A stretch of 21,854 nt of DNA from JABFSS01 sp964497975 (GCA_964497975.1 CAZCFO010000009.1:1-21854); one strand, 5' to 3'; positions 13,401 to 19,813 are shown, counted from the first letter of the stretch. Program-made: numbers and translations. The notes: generated by a model not told the origin, from the letters alone.

Positions 13401-13582
13401 ACGGCAACGTGAAGTACGTGGAGCTGTACGTGGACTCGCAGCTGATCGTCCGCAAGCCGCTGGCCCCCTACGAGATCACCTGGCCGGGGGAACTCCCCCC
13501 GGGCGAGCATACCGTCCGCGCCATCGCGACGGACCTCTCGGGAGGCAGCGCGGAGGACGAGGTGAGGATCACTGTAAAGTGA
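10406..13582 (+). CDS. Bifunctional class A penicillin-binding protein with C-terminal Ig-like domains
   Basis: 1058 residues; polymerises and cross-links peptidoglycan outside the membrane. TM anchor at about 53-76. The GT51 glycosyltransferase spans about 90-260, with Glu131 in IAIEDRRYFDRG, GASTLTRQLARNAL at 158-171 and Glu193 in CQLESNYSKEDLLSLYLN. In the first motif the usual His of EDxxFxxHxG is Arg138 and the Gly is Cys140. The transpeptidase spans about 415-720, with Ser461-x-x-Lys464 (PGSSFKAF), Ser514-Arg-Asn and Lys652-Thr-Gly (AKTGTS). Residues about 870-1058 form two Ig-like beta domains (VEYAVDGKPVAL, VELYVDSQLIV), probably for wall or substrate binding, making the protein longer than usual PBP1A. 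ATG 10406 has no Shine-Dalgarno. Confidence 0.95.
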   Translation: MNSGFHIRTLDGDRRPSRAPSRKTRERLRAVWTAPHAWGLWLIRQGRSRGWKTSLLFVIGGVGGLGILYVAFLWLTLPSIDEQSILAASQSTVITDRNGVELYRVFGEEDRTIIPGTDIPETTKQAIIAIEDRRYFDRGCIDVRALARAVFSLGKSGGASTLTRQLARNALDLQRENIVSRKLKELILGCQLESNYSKEDLLSLYLNWIPFGQNAYGVQQASSRYFGKDAKSLTLAESAVLASLPQLPSYYSPYGRHVRTSVSDEVRKGIIEGRIRSTEDIDDKDVTIGLLGTVIGSGAVVTASGTTLGPNALYVGGRADQVLRSMQDQGYIDDAARKKAVAELMTLEFRQVREDIRAPHFVLWVKDRIETMFADSPDKGLLEQGGLTITTTLDWNLQQIAEEVIAAHREDIEKRFMGHNIALVAVHPETREILAYVGNTDYADATKEGKIDMAQVPRQPGSSFKAFVYAAAFQNGYGPATVLYDVPTKFGEYQPQNFEGSFWGLTSARRALGGSRNIPAVKAYFLGGEEDEILNLVERMGVVSAKANKPTLGYGAALAIGAAEVPLTEMVEGYATLGALGMHKPLNGLLKVTDRRGALLFSPDEAETLSQGEQVMDPRVAYEVTSILSDPGARPTEYWRSMLTVPGTEAAAKTGTSNKCLEWDEKKVNCLKRKPDNVWTLGYSPALAAGVWVGNATSEPLSDKADGLTVAAPIWKDFMAKAHKVLKPAVTSFPVPDGIVEAQVSLLSGELPTECTPVALRRSDVFLAENAPVKDDPACLQLEVDRVTGLLASDSCPPEAREVRSFLAPYNAAGRLFPQWDTDVQKWAAPQAMENPRAGSGLTLFLAGSGGVLPLPIAPTQKCDISLTPGRSVKPSVSIVSPAPGDTAGYPSFRPQVRFSVGSSIRQVEYAVDGKPVALVISAPFDPPLRIPRSIDSAGTHTLTVTVTDQYYNVATAQTTFAFSTDRSGPDIRMTSPANGAEIPAGTPLLIRAESDDPDGNVKYVELYVDSQLIVRKPLAPYEITWPGELPPGEHTVRAIATDLSGGSAEDEVRITVK

Positions 13583-13595
13583 TTGCGGTCCTCCT

Positions 13596-13848
13596 CCATT
13601 TCTTTGCTCCCTGTATCTCCAAAGAAAACAACACACAGCATACGGCGTGGCAGCGCGCTCCACGGGGGGTGAAGGGGAACTTCTAGAAACTTCCTCCTGG
13701 TGCGGAGGACTGTTCCTTTGGCAACGTTTGGAGAGTGGGTTGGAGCGCGCCGCGTTTCTTTTTCGCCATTTTCTTTGCGCGAACAAAGAAAATGGCGGGT
13801 CGCCCTGACAAAGAAATGGTGTCCCCGAGGGGCGCGTGAGCAAAGAAA
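13596..13848. repeat. Intergenic cluster of CAAAGAAA-type inverted repeats
   Basis: Fills the gap between the convergent PBP and DsbA genes. Six CAAAGAAA-type cores alternate in orientation (near 13599, 13620, 13764, 13784, 13809, 13841). A perfect 14-bp hairpin CGCCATTTTCTTTG / CAAAGAAAATGGCG lies at 13764-13777 and 13784-13797. Longer-range pairs: CCATTTCTTTG 13596-13606 with 13809-13819; TTTCTTTGCTC 13599-13609 with 13838-13848; GCGCGCTCCA 13653-13662 with TGGAGCGCGC 13741-13750. It may be a non-coding mobile-type repeat and may also terminate both genes. No gene is supported here. Confidence 0.7.
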
Positions 13849-13866
13849 AGGGCGAAGAGAAATCGA

Positions 13867-14592
13867 TTACCTCATCATCTCATCGATCCCCTGCCGGAAG
13901 GCCGAGAACGGCAATGCGCCCGAAAACATCCGGGCCTCCTTCGTCACCGTATTGATGACGAACGTGGTGGGCGTCCCGATCACTCCGGCATTTCTGCCGT
14001 CCTGCATGTGATCACGCACGCGCTGCATGCCCTTTTCTTGCGCGATGCAGGCGGCGAATGCGCGCTCGTTGAGGCCGATGCTGCGGGCAAGAGGCGCCAG
14101 CTGATCGAGTGAGAGACCCCGTCCTCCGCTCTTCGTGCGGCGGAAAAGAAGATCATGGTACTTCCAGAACGCCATCTCCCCGCCGGTGATTGCGGCGCAT
14201 TCCGCGGCCGCCGCCTCCCTCTCCGCATGGGCATGGAAGCTGAGGGGGAAATGCCGGAAGACGATGGCGAGCGAGGAACCGTACGTCGTCTGCATCTGCC
14301 GCAGCGCCGAAATGTGCCGCTTGCAGAAGGGACACTCGAAATCCGCGTACTCGATGACGAGAATCTTCGCGTCGCGCTTCCCCAGAATGTGATCCGTCGC
14401 CGTGAGCTGCTGGACGGAATTCTCCGTGTCTTTGACCGGCAGGCGCCTGGCCGGGAGCGTCGTGCAGGAGTTCCGTGCGGATCCCGGCGCATCGATGCAG
14501 GAGACCGGCTGGAGAGCCAGGACAGCGCCCGGGGAAAGACCTCCCGCCGCAAAAACGGCGCACGCCGACAGGAATAGGAGGAATGACTTCAT
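13867..14592 (-). CDS. DsbA/BdbD-like exported thiol-disulfide oxidoreductase
   Basis: 241 residues. A signal peptide at 1-27 (MKSFLLFLSACAVFAAGG) directs export. The thioredoxin fold has the catalytic Cys87-Pro-Phe-Cys90 in YADFECPFCKRH, helical insert at about 125-200, and cis-proline Pro208 in VIGTPTTF. The family introduces or shuffles disulfides in exported proteins. Two extra cysteines (32 and 43) lie between signal peptide and fold. No DsbB/VKOR partner is visible. ATG 14592 is preceded by an extended -10 (TGATATAGT) ending 7 nt upstream, so a leaderless mRNA is likely. It may serve the exported peptidase, PBP and VanW proteins, which is inference. Confidence 0.92.
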   Translation of the reverse strand: MKSFLLFLSACAVFAAGGLSPGAVLALQPVSCIDAPGSARNSCTTLPARRLPVKDTENSVQQLTATDHILGKRDAKILVIEYADFECPFCKRHISALRQMQTTYGSSLAIVFRHFPLSFHAHAEREAAAAECAAITGGEMAFWKYHDLLFRRTKSGGRGLSLDQLAPLARSIGLNERAFAACIAQEKGMQRVRDHMQDGRNAGVIGTPTTFVINTVTKEARMFSGALPFSAFRQGIDEMMR

Positions 14593-14599
14593 ACAGCAG

Positions 14600-14608
14600 A
14601 CTATATCA
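14600..14608 (-). promoter_or_regulatory. Extended -10 promoter of the dsbA-like gene
   Basis: TGATATAGT on the minus strand, 7 nt before ATG 14592. Confidence 0.55.
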
Positions 14609-14656
14609 GCTTTTGTGCTGTCGGCTGAAGTCCCGGTGCCGCAATGAGCGCGGATC

Positions 14657-14974
14657 CTACTCCTTCAATGGCTTGTTATTCCTGAGAATCCGCCGCGCAT
14701 ATTCATGAATGTCTCTCATTGCTTCATTGTTATCGGTGGCATCGGTGTTTTTCGAATCACTGAGACGCTGAATGTCCTCCGCCAGGGCGTTATTGATGCC
14801 ACTGCGGACTATTTCGGTGATCTCCGCCTCCCGATGCCCCCGCTCCCGGCCGCTTTCATAGCCGATATCATGCACGGCTGCGAGTGTCGCTATACCGCCA
14901 AGCAGCAATCCTCCGGCCTTAAAAACATTGGATACCATACCGTGCACTTTCTCCTGCGCGGCTGGTTTCGTCAA
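14657..14974 (-). CDS. Small unknown protein with one membrane helix
   Basis: 105 residues from TTG 14974, or 93 from ATG 14938 (MVSNVFKAGG). One hydrophobic segment (VFKAGGLLLGGIATLAAV, about 17-34) is followed by a charged, helical tail (RERGHREAEITEIVRSG...AMRDIHEYARRILRNN). The AGGLLLGGIA part is Gly-rich. No family is recognised. It starts 20 nt after the stop of the next gene upstream on the same strand, so the two are probably cotranscribed. AGGAG lies 14 nt before ATG 14938, too far for a normal Shine-Dalgarno. The start remains undecided. Confidence 0.55.
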   Translation of the reverse strand: MTKPAAQEKVHGMVSNVFKAGGLLLGGIATLAAVHDIGYESGRERGHREAEITEIVRSGINNALAEDIQRLSDSKNTDATDNNEAMRDIHEYARRILRNNKPLKE

Positions 14975-14994
14975 TCAACCGAGGTCAAGCGGCC

Positions 14995-15441
14995 TCAGCC
15001 GCCGAATCCGCGCCGGTGCAGCGTGATCACCGCCTCCTGCAAAGCCTGAATGAGCGGATCAGTGCTTAAGGTGTCATCCAGTTGATCCGGAAACTGCCGC
15101 GCTGCCTCCCTCGCAAGGCGCTGGTAGCGTCGGGTATTGTCGTTGGTACTGGTGGCCGAACTTTCCTCGATTTGCTGGAACGTCGCGAGCCAATCCCGCA
15201 GAGGCTGATTCGCATCACCGTGGATTTCTTCTCCATGCAGATCCGGCAATGGCGCAAGTTCCCACGGACGCCTTCCATTGAGCTTTCGCGCCTGCACTTG
15301 ATCATCGCGCGGCTCTTCGCCGCCGCTTTCGTGATTGAGTCTGACGACCATGATGTCCGGGGGAAAGTGAGAAGAGTACACGCCTTTTTGTCCTTTGTTT
15401 CCATGAACTCGAACGCGACACACGAAACATGGCTTGCGCAT
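14995..15441 (-). CDS. Small unknown cytoplasmic protein
   Basis: 148 residues from ATG 15441; ATG 15351 (MVVRLNHESGGEE) would give 118. The longer form begins RKPCFVCRVRV, with a CxxC. The body is charged and Gln-rich (PLRDWLATFQQIEESSATSTNDNTRRYQRLAREAARQ, given here as part of residues 80-117) and looks helical. No signal peptide, membrane segment or known family. A TTTATT hexamer lies 5 nt before ATG 15441, which mildly favours the longer start. It probably forms an operon with the downstream membrane protein gene. Confidence 0.5.
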   Translation of the reverse strand: MRKPCFVCRVRVHGNKGQKGVYSSHFPPDIMVVRLNHESGGEEPRDDQVQARKLNGRRPWELAPLPDLHGEEIHGDANQPLRDWLATFQQIEESSATSTNDNTRRYQRLAREAARQFPDQLDDTLSTDPLIQALQEAVITLHRRGFGG

Positions 15442-15586
15442 GCAGAAATAAAGCCATTAAAGAATCCGGGTGTTGTATGTCACGGTGACAGCCTCAGGCG
15501 GGGTGCTCCGCATTCGTGTTCACGTCGCTGACACCTGCCCGCCGTAGTCCGCCCGCGGCGGACGGAGGAGGGTCGTCATCCGTTTC
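15442..15586. other. Intergenic stretch between yebC and the small unknown genes
   Basis: No gene seen. GTCCGCC (15547-15553) and GGCGGAC (15557-15563) form a 7-bp hairpin with a 3-nt loop, 24 nt downstream of the yebC stop on the minus strand. No T-run follows, so terminator function is unproven. Confidence 0.4.
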
Positions 15587-16324
15587 TTACTGTGCATTGG
15601 TATGAACGCCTGATACATCATCGTCCTCTTCAATGATCTCGATGAATTTCTGCAGCTTCTCCGCCGTCGCCGCGTCGGCAACGGCCGTCTTCTGCTTCGG
15701 GATGTAGGACAGTCCCGCGGAGAGGATCTCGAACCCCTTCTGTTTGAGAAAATCCCGTGTTTTGGTCCAGTCGTTCACGGATGTCACCACATGAATCACT
15801 CCGTCTTCGACGGAAACGTCCTCGGCTCCGAAATCGATCAACTCGAGCTCGAGATCCTCTAATTTTCCACTTTCCATTTTCCACTTTTCACTCGTCGCCG
15901 CAGCGACAACGCCTTTTCTTTCAAACATCCACGCGACGCTTCCCGTCTCCGCGAAGTTCCCGCCGTGCTTGCTGATGGTCAGCTTGAGGTTCGCTGTGGT
16001 GCGGTTGCGGTTGTCGGTGATGCATTCGATCAGGCACGCGACGCCGCCCGGGCCGTACGCGGCGTACATTGTTTCCTGCATGGCCTCGCCCTTGAGCGCC
16101 CCCGTCCCCTTTTTGATCGCACGCTCGATGTTGTCGTTGGGCACGCTCTCCTCTTTGGCATTGTCGATCGCCGTGCGCAGGCTCGCGTTCGTTTTGGGAT
16201 CGGGACCGCCCGCGCGCGCCGCCATTTCGATCAATCGCGCATGGCGCGTGAAGATCTTGCCGCGCCTGGCGTCCTGCGCGCCTTTTCGGACCCTGATGTT
16301 GGCCCATTTACTGTGACCAGACAT
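15587..16324 (-). CDS. YebC/PmpR family protein
   Basis: 245 residues, full length for the family. It starts with the hallmark MSGHSKWANIRVRKGAQDARRGKIF (residues 1-25 region), so ATG 16324 is chosen over ATG 16351. Other conserved parts are SVPNDNIERAIKKGTG at 60-75 and YAAYGPGGVACLIE at 88-100. Members are described as transcription regulators and, more recently, as translation factors (mitochondrial TACO1 type) that help ribosomes on difficult sequences such as polyproline. In domain III, about ten residues (SEKWKMESGKLE, 145-156) sit where most homologues have none, encoded by a GTGGAAA-type repeat tract. The C-terminus is acidic (IIEEDDDVSGV). No Shine-Dalgarno or clear -10 is seen. Confidence 0.93.
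   Translation of the reverse strand: MSGHSKWANIRVRKGAQDARRGKIFTRHARLIEMAARAGGPDPKTNASLRTAIDNAKEESVPNDNIERAIKKGTGALKGEAMQETMYAAYGPGGVACLIECITDNRNRTTANLKLTISKHGGNFAETGSVAWMFERKGVVAAATSEKWKMESGKLEDLELELIDFGAEDVSVEDGVIHVVTSVNDWTKTRDFLKQKGFEILSAGLSYIPKQKTAVADAATAEKLQKFIEIIEEDDDVSGVHTNAQ
15862..15891 (-). repeat. Low-complexity GTGGAAA-type tract inside yebC
   Basis: On the coding strand GTGAAAAGTGGAAAATGG is followed by AAAGTGGAAAATTAG, near-direct repeats of GTGGAAA. They are read in frame as S-E-K-W-K-M-E-S-G-K-L-E. Confidence 0.7.
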
Positions 16325-16446
16325 ACATTGTTTAGGAATGATGCTTGCCATGCACCGGAGCCCTCGATCCCCCGCAGGGCAAGGACGGCGACGGGTGCAT
16401 GAACACGTGATAAGTGTACTACAGGAGCGGAAATCGGGAGGACTCC

Positions 16447-17355
16447 ATGGGAAAAGCGAAATGGGAAAAAGATGATATAATCATGTTTGTGAGCGAGGTA
16501 TTTTTTCAGCGGGATGCCCCCGAATCGGCGCCGCCGGCCCCCAAAGAAAAGACCGGACTTCTGCGGGCGGCGGTGCGGGCGCTTTTGCAGATGCTCTGCG
16601 AGAAAAAAATCACCGCCGGGCCGGATTGGGTGATAGAGACCAGCATCTCCTCAAAGAACGGAACGACGATTCCGATGAAAGAGTACGACATCCGCCAGAC
16701 CCGGCTCGGGCACGCGCTCATTGCGCTGTGGCGGCAGCACGGGAAGATGGAAGGACCGGAATGCTGGGAGGCGCTCCGGAAGGCGGCGGAGGAATGGGGC
16801 GGGGCGTCGGAACACGAAATCGCCCAGGCATTGAGGCACTGGGGATTCCCCGTGCAGCACTCATCGGACAAGCCGATGGTTCTCGTGGAAAACCGCGATC
16901 CGGTTTTTGATCCGCTGACGGACACGCGTGTCCGCGTGGGCGAATACCACGTAGGACGGAAAACGCAGACTGAAGCCGAAAACACGCCCCAAGGACGCCT
17001 CGTGAGGACGCTGGAGGCGGAGATCTTCCGCTTCCGGACCCAGGAGGATGCCCGGGATGCGCAGGGCGATCCGCACGCGAAAATATTCGAGAGGGGCGAT
17101 CGGCTGCGGGCGCTCGTGGAAAAAATGCGCCGGCTCGCGCTCAGTCCGAAGATCCAGACACCGCGCTTCTCCATTCTGCAGGCCTGGGTCATCATGCACG
17201 ATGTCCTGGAGCGGCATGGATTCGCCGTGGAGCATGACCAGTGCATGCGGGTTGTTTCCCTGCGCGACAAGAACGCCCGGCAACATCATTCCTATACTCC
17301 GCTGGCGGACGACGCGCCCGATCCGGATGAGGGACTGCCGGGAAAACGGTGCTAG
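16447..17355 (+). CDS. Unknown soluble protein
   Basis: 302 residues. No family recognised; no signal peptide or membrane segment. The protein is charged and mainly helical, with a compact central part at about 80-140 (RLGHALIALWRQHGKMEG...EHEIAQALRHWGFPV) and another near 225-265 (RFSILQAWVIMHDVLERHGF). Both have the look of paired small helical modules. The start has the clearest Shine-Dalgarno in the window (GGGAGG, 5 nt before ATG 16447). Inside the gene TGATATAAT (16473-16481) lies 7 nt before an in-frame GTG at 16489, so a shorter leaderless form is also possible. The next gene on this strand is also unknown. Confidence 0.7.
   Translation: MGKAKWEKDDIIMFVSEVFFQRDAPESAPPAPKEKTGLLRAAVRALLQMLCEKKITAGPDWVIETSISSKNGTTIPMKEYDIRQTRLGHALIALWRQHGKMEGPECWEALRKAAEEWGGASEHEIAQALRHWGFPVQHSSDKPMVLVENRDPVFDPLTDTRVRVGEYHVGRKTQTEAENTPQGRLVRTLEAEIFRFRTQEDARDAQGDPHAKIFERGDRLRALVEKMRRLALSPKIQTPRFSILQAWVIMHDVLERHGFAVEHDQCMRVVSLRDKNARQHHSYTPLADDAPDPDEGLPGKRC
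16473..16481 (+). promoter_or_regulatory. Perfect extended -10 inside the start of an unknown gene
   Basis: TGATATAAT is followed after 7 nt by an in-frame GTG (16489). It would produce a leaderless, 14-codon shorter version of the 16447 gene, or may be chance. Confidence 0.35.
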
Positions 17356-17390
17356 GGGATGCGGAGCACGATGACCGCCAACAAAAATAG

Positions 17391-17419
17391 TTGCCACTGA
17401 TAATCTTTCGTGGGTTACT
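17391..17419 (+). promoter_or_regulatory. Promoter of the second unknown gene
   Basis: TTGCCA (17391-17396), 17 bp, GTTACT (17414-17419) preceded by TGG (extended -10), 7 nt, ATG 17427. Confidence 0.45.
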
Positions 17420-17426
17420 GGGCCAC

Positions 17427-18461
17427 ATGAACGAAGCGGGAAATTTGGCCCGAAGTGTGGAAACGCAGCCTTGTTCTGTCGCGACGTTTCTTCATCTTCG
17501 CCTGCGGGAGAGAGGACCGGATCCGGCAAACCACGCGGCGGTGGAGGAGGCCTGCCGGTTCGATCTGGGGCTCTACTGGAATTTTGACTCGACCGATGAG
17601 GACGTGCAGGAAGCCGTCGAAAGGTACTGCCGCGAACATGCGCACGAAGCGAAAGGAAGCGATGATGATGAAGTGAAGCTGGGAGTGTACGGGGAAAAGC
17701 CTGCGAACCCGCAGATGATCGCCGATCGCGCAAAGCAGAAAATCATGGGGGCGATTCTCCGGGCTATAGCAGAGCATCCGCCCACGGAATCCGATCTCTT
17801 CTCGATGACCGGCAAGGCATATGAGCAAAGGCTTGATGAAGCCGGTTCGGCGGCCCTGATGACGTACTTGAATGCACGATATCAGCGGGAGACAGCCGAA
17901 AAAATACGCGTGGCGCAGGCGCTTTCCCATGAGGTTCAATGCCAAGTCGATCGTGCCTTGTCCCAGCTCCGGACACCGCACAGCGCCGTGAACCCGCGGG
18001 TGACGATGATGAGCATGCGGGGCATGGGCGTCGCGGCCAACGAGATCCGCAACAGCGACTACGACGCCATCGTCATGAACGCCCTGCGCGAGGCGATGTT
18101 CGCGACGGGCTACCAGCACCCCGTTGAGGATCAAGTGTCGATCGGCCAACACGGGGATGCCGGTTCCGATTCCGCCGCCGAAACGATCGACGGCATGTCG
18201 GAGAAGACGCCGGATCCGGCAGGGTTGCCGGTGATCATGGATGTCGCGCCTTCCGCCACTCTGCTTCTGGAAGCGATACGCAGGGCAAAAAAAGCGTTCA
18301 CGGAGGCGGGATTGGACTGGATGATGTGGTTGCGGAACAACCAGGGCCGCATGGACGTGCTCTTCAGCCGGATTGTCCAGGAAGCGGGAGCGCCGGAATG
18401 GCCGGTGGAATCACCCGAGCCCACGCGGATCGTGAATGCAGGTGAGGCGGTGCGATATTGA
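17427..18461 (+). CDS. Unknown soluble protein
   Basis: 344 residues. No family recognised. No signal peptide or membrane segment; long helical regions (SAALMTYLNARYQRETAEKI, and RVAQALSHEVQCQVDRALSQ directly after) and an acidic N-terminal third. Met-rich MMSMRGMGVAANEI occurs near 195-210. The last third has helices such as LLLEAIRRAKKAFTEAGLDW. ATG 17427 is preferred to TTG 17391 because the TTG itself would be the -35 of a well-spaced promoter that ends 7 nt before the ATG. It lies 71 nt after the other unknown gene and converges on rpsR. Shared function with its neighbour is only a guess from position. Confidence 0.7.
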   Translation: MNEAGNLARSVETQPCSVATFLHLRLRERGPDPANHAAVEEACRFDLGLYWNFDSTDEDVQEAVERYCREHAHEAKGSDDDEVKLGVYGEKPANPQMIADRAKQKIMGAILRAIAEHPPTESDLFSMTGKAYEQRLDEAGSAALMTYLNARYQRETAEKIRVAQALSHEVQCQVDRALSQLRTPHSAVNPRVTMMSMRGMGVAANEIRNSDYDAIVMNALREAMFATGYQHPVEDQVSIGQHGDAGSDSAAETIDGMSEKTPDPAGLPVIMDVAPSATLLLEAIRRAKKAFTEAGLDWMMWLRNNQGRMDVLFSRIVQEAGAPEWPVESPEPTRIVNAGEAVRY

Positions 18462-18515
18462 CGCGAAAAAGCCGGCCAGGCGGTCCCTGTCCTGCCCGGA
18501 GGTATCGACGGCGAA

Positions 18516-18764
18516 TTACTTTCGGTATGCGAGGAACGCCATAAACCGGGCGCGCTCGATCGCCGTGCGGAGCATCTTCTGATGCTTGAGGCAGACGCCC
18601 GTGTAGTACCGCTTCATGATGTTGCCGAAGTAATCCACGAACGGCTTGATGGTCGGGTAGTCCTTGTAGTCGATGTACTTCGCGCCGCCGCCGCCGGTGC
18701 AGAAGGGGCACTTCTTGAGGCGGGGATCGGTGCGGCGCTGTGAGGATTTCTGGTGCTGAGCCAT
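18516..18764 (-). CDS. rpsR: 30S ribosomal protein S18 (bS18)
   Basis: 82 residues, normal length. The conserved core is clear: KYIDYKDYPTIKPFVDYFGN, then TGVCLKHQKMLRTAIERAR and a short tail. The N-terminus keeps CPFC at 19-22 and CLKH later, so this looks like a zinc-binding (C+) form of S18. It binds S6 and 16S rRNA on the platform of the small subunit. It lies 39 nt downstream of rpsF on the same strand and is probably cotranscribed. Neither ssb between the two nor rplI after it is present, although many bacteria have the order rpsF-ssb-rpsR-rplI. Confidence 0.96.
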   Translation of the reverse strand: MAQHQKSSQRRTDPRLKKCPFCTGGGGAKYIDYKDYPTIKPFVDYFGNIMKRYYTGVCLKHQKMLRTAIERARFMAFLAYRK

Positions 18765-18775
18765 GGGGTTGATAG

Positions 18776-18794
18776 CGCAGGTCTGCGACCTGCG
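18776..18794. other. Hairpin between rpsF and rpsR
   Basis: CGCAGGTC, loop TGC, GACCTGCG: a perfect 8-bp stem in the 39-nt gap, 12 nt before the rpsR ATG. It could affect rpsR translation or mRNA processing, or be an interspersed repeat. Confidence 0.5.
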
Positions 18795-18803
18795 TGGGGG
18801 AAA

Positions 18804-19361
18804 TTACAGGGTGTCGAGATCGTCGGTAAGGAGCTTGTCGATCTGCTGGGTCATCTGCTCGCCCGTCGCCTTGGTCTTCTCCACGGGCTTCTTCTCGGTC
18901 GTCTTCAGCTGGGCCTTGCGGCGGGCCTTGGCGGCCACGGCCTCCTGCAGCTTCTCCTGCTTCTCGCGCGTGCGCTTCTGGTCGACGCTCTCGCGCTCCT
19001 TGAGCCACTGCTCGTAGGCGTCGGAGTACTTCACGATCTGGTAGTTCTTCGGGGGCTTCACGAACAGATGGCGGAGAACGCCCTTGCTGATCTTCAGGCT
19101 CTGGTCGACTTCCTTCACCTTGAGCGGATCCATCTCCCAGTAATAGATGGTGACGTTCGCCTCCTTGGCGCCTTTGACGGGATACGCCAGACCGCGGCGG
19201 CCCCAAGCGTCCTTGGCGACAAGCTTGGCGCCGACTTCCTCAAAGTACCCTTCGATCTCCTTCACGAGAGCCGCCTCCTCCTTCTGGGGGAGGGCGTAGG
19301 GGTAGAGCACCGCGCATTCGTAGATGCGCACGTCGTCCGATGATGCAACGAGGGTTGCCAT
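18804..19361 (-). CDS. rpsF: 30S ribosomal protein S6 (bS6) with long charged C-terminal extension
   Basis: 185 residues. The first ~105 form the S6 fold (RIYECAVLYPYALPQKEEAA, GRRGLAYPVKGAKEANVTIYYW in two parts, VLRHLFVKPP). Typical S6 is 95-135 residues; here about 75 extra residues follow, charged and probably helical (DQKRTREKQEKLQEAVAAKA, RRKAQLKTTEKKPVEKTKAT). Such an extension could contact rRNA or be disordered. ATG 19361 is chosen because homology starts there; the frame back to 19496 is unlikely. Unlike most genes here it has a leader, about 93 nt from the predicted promoter, holding a strong hairpin. It heads the rpsF-rpsR pair. Confidence 0.95.
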   Translation of the reverse strand: MATLVASSDDVRIYECAVLYPYALPQKEEAALVKEIEGYFEEVGAKLVAKDAWGRRGLAYPVKGAKEANVTIYYWEMDPLKVKEVDQSLKISKGVLRHLFVKPPKNYQIVKYSDAYEQWLKERESVDQKRTREKQEKLQEAVAAKARRKAQLKTTEKKPVEKTKATGEQMTQQIDKLLTDDLDTL

Positions 19362-19392
19362 AGTGAAGCTTGTGGACGGCCCCAACCAGAAC

Positions 19393-19414
19393 GGTACAGG
19401 GCTCGCCCTGTACC
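19393..19414 (-). promoter_or_regulatory. Strong hairpin in the rpsF leader, candidate S6:S18 autoregulatory element
   Basis: GGTACAGGG and CCCTGTACC form a perfect 9-bp stem with a CGAG tetraloop on the mRNA strand, followed directly by GTTC. It ends 31 nt before the rpsF ATG. Many bacteria regulate rpsF-rpsR through an S6:S18-binding leader with a conserved CCG; here ACCG occurs at the 3' foot. The match to that motif is not verified. Confidence 0.45.
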
Positions 19415-19460
19415 CGAGCGCCGTAGCGCGAGTGGTGCAGGGAAGCGGTAACGGACGCGA

Positions 19461-19490
19461 ACTGTAGCGCCCGCACCGCAAGAGGGTCAA
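19461..19490 (-). promoter_or_regulatory. Promoter of rpsF-rpsR
   Basis: TTGACC (19490-19485), 18 bp, TACAGT (19466-19461). Start near 19454, giving a ~93-nt leader. The region abuts the stop of the upstream small gene (19496). Confidence 0.5.
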
Positions 19491-19495
19491 GGGCA

Positions 19496-19789
19496 TTACG
19501 AGCGTGACACGCCGATCCAGGAATCCGCGACCTCCTTCATGACGTCTTTCGGAAGGCCAGGCTGCTTGAGGAACTCTTCACGTGCCGCAGGGAAATCACC
19601 CTTAAAATGCGCAATGTAGCCATCAAAAGAATTCCGGACGGTCTGGATCGTCTGGCGCTGTTTCTCCTCCGCGGAACGGGGGTCCGGCTCGCCGCACTGG
19701 ACAATGCCTCCCATGGCTTTGAGTTGTTCATCCCGGATAGTGAGCTCGGCCGGCGGGGCAATATCGTCATTGCGCTGGTATTCGGTCAT
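19496..19789 (-). CDS. Small unknown protein
   Basis: 97 residues from ATG 19789; the TTG at 19825 is a less likely start. The sequence is charged and soluble (MTEYQRNDDIAPPAELTIRD, then EEKQRQTIQTVRNSFDGYIA and LPKDVMKEVADSWIGVSRS). No family, signal or membrane segment seen. A pyrimidine-rich leader without Shine-Dalgarno precedes it, and TACAAT lies 24 nt upstream. It is one of three consecutive unknown genes between rpsF and the rrn promoter, each with its own promoter-like sequence. Confidence 0.6.
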   Translation of the reverse strand: MTEYQRNDDIAPPAELTIRDEQLKAMGGIVQCGEPDPRSAEEKQRQTIQTVRNSFDGYIAHFKGDFPAAREEFLKQPGLPKDVMKEVADSWIGVSRS

Positions 19790-19813
19790 GGAAAAGGGGT
19801 GAAAAAGAGGCGC

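Noticed and set aside
13700..14011. Possible small gene in the PBP-DsbA gap
   Set aside because: The frame is made of the CAAAGAAA repeats and overlaps the DsbA gene on the other strand.
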